Shown here: piece after piece, positions 33,314 to 33,435 of the stretch
Position numbering within the stretch: the first letter of the stretch is position 1
Layout: every line of letters begins with the position of its first letter
From: an uncultured Candidatus Saccharibacteria bacterium
Lineage (GTDB): Bacteria; Patescibacteriota; Saccharimonadia; Saccharimonadales; Saccharimonadaceae
Direction: 5' to 3'
NCBI GenBank assembly: GCA_947307355.1
Contig: CAMZIV010000004.1
Span: 1-33,435, forward strand
Length of the DNA stretch: 33,435 nt
The notes under the pieces: model-generated
What the model saw: only the letters and a program-made list of their open reading frames with translations
Told to the model about the DNA's origin: nothing
The model's database searches: none
Program-made: the position numbers and the translations under genes

Positions 33314-33337
33314 TCTATTCCTTTCCTTTATATTGCC

Positions 33338-33364
33338 ATTCCGCCTCTGTACAACAGGCAGAAT
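33338..33364 (-). promoter_or_regulatory. Leader hairpin upstream of L3
   Basis: On the minus strand ATTCTGCC pairs with GGCGGAAT over eight base pairs (one G-U), around an inner TGT/ACA stem. It ends about 25 bases before the L3 ATG. No T run follows, so it is more likely a leader structure than a terminator. A ribosomal-protein binding site is one possibility. Confidence 0.45.
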
Positions 33365-33388
33365 ATTTCTCGCAATTTTTTAATATTT

Positions 33389-33400
33389 TTTACATGTAAA
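33389..33400. promoter_or_regulatory. 12-bp palindrome upstream of L3
   Basis: TTTACATGTAAA is a perfect palindrome in the AT-rich region where the L3 promoter should lie. It could be an operator, but no clear -35/-10 pair can be set around it, so the role is open. Confidence 0.3.
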
Positions 33401-33435
33401 TAACTAGACTTTTAGGCCGGTTTCCGCTCGTGAGT

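Overview
The window looks like a chromosomal piece of a small-genome, probably monoderm bacterium, most likely Candidatus Saccharibacteria (TM7/CPR). The basis is a ribosomal-protein cluster without L30 (a CPR hallmark), moderate GC, very tight gene spacing, the standard genetic code (UGA acts as a stop), a Fibrobacter-type (FISUMP) surface protein, and a polysaccharide system with LCP and PHP-phosphatase parts and no outer-membrane exporter. The phylum is inferred, not proven. Except for the end of an aquaporin-like gene at the left edge, every gene reads leftward (minus strand). No stretch longer than 300 bases lacks a gene; the largest gaps (about 110-140 bases) hold promoters, terminators or the structured repeats. 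I saw no tRNA, rRNA, CRISPR array, transposase or integrase.

Layout from left to right. (1) 1-6.6 kb: aquaporin tail; a structured inverted-repeat element; metG; a Pro/Val-rich tail-anchored protein; a DUF2207 membrane protein overlapping an L-lactate dehydrogenase gene; exonuclease I. (2) 6.6-10.1 kb: an envelope locus with two 153-residue membrane proteins flanking a secreted FISUMP protein, then a membrane-anchored FKBP. Near-identical consensus promoters drive the two 153-residue genes. (3) 10.1-12.2 kb: a second copy of the structured element, then L15, S5, L18 and L6. (4) 12.2-26.7 kb: a 13-gene Wzy-type polysaccharide island. (5) 26.8-33.4 kb: S8, S14, L5, L24, L14, S17, L16, S3, L22, S19, L2, L23, L4 and L3.

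In transcription order (right to left) the S10/spc ribosomal genes run from L3 to S8, stop at an intrinsic terminator, give way to the polysaccharide island with its own strong promoter, and resume at L6 from a promoter whose -35 box lies in the last codons of the island's final gene. The island reads as one pathway. A UDP-GlcNAc 4,6-dehydratase, a PLP aminotransferase and an acetyltransferase would make a bacillosamine-like sugar; a phosphoglycosyl transferase puts it on the lipid carrier. A glycosyltransferase and an acyltransferase extend or decorate the unit. UGDH and a UDP-glucuronate epimerase supply uronic acid. A flippase and a polymerase export and polymerise, a tyrosine-kinase co-polymerase and PHP phosphatase control length, and an LCP enzyme would attach the product to the wall. 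The middle of the island (about 18-23 kb) is clearly more AT-rich and looks like the exchangeable part.

The most unusual items are the two ~110-nt structured elements with a shared core and compensatory stem changes, the polysaccharide island splitting the ribosomal cluster, apparently leaderless genes whose promoters are fused to upstream terminators, and the envelope locus with near-duplicate promoters.
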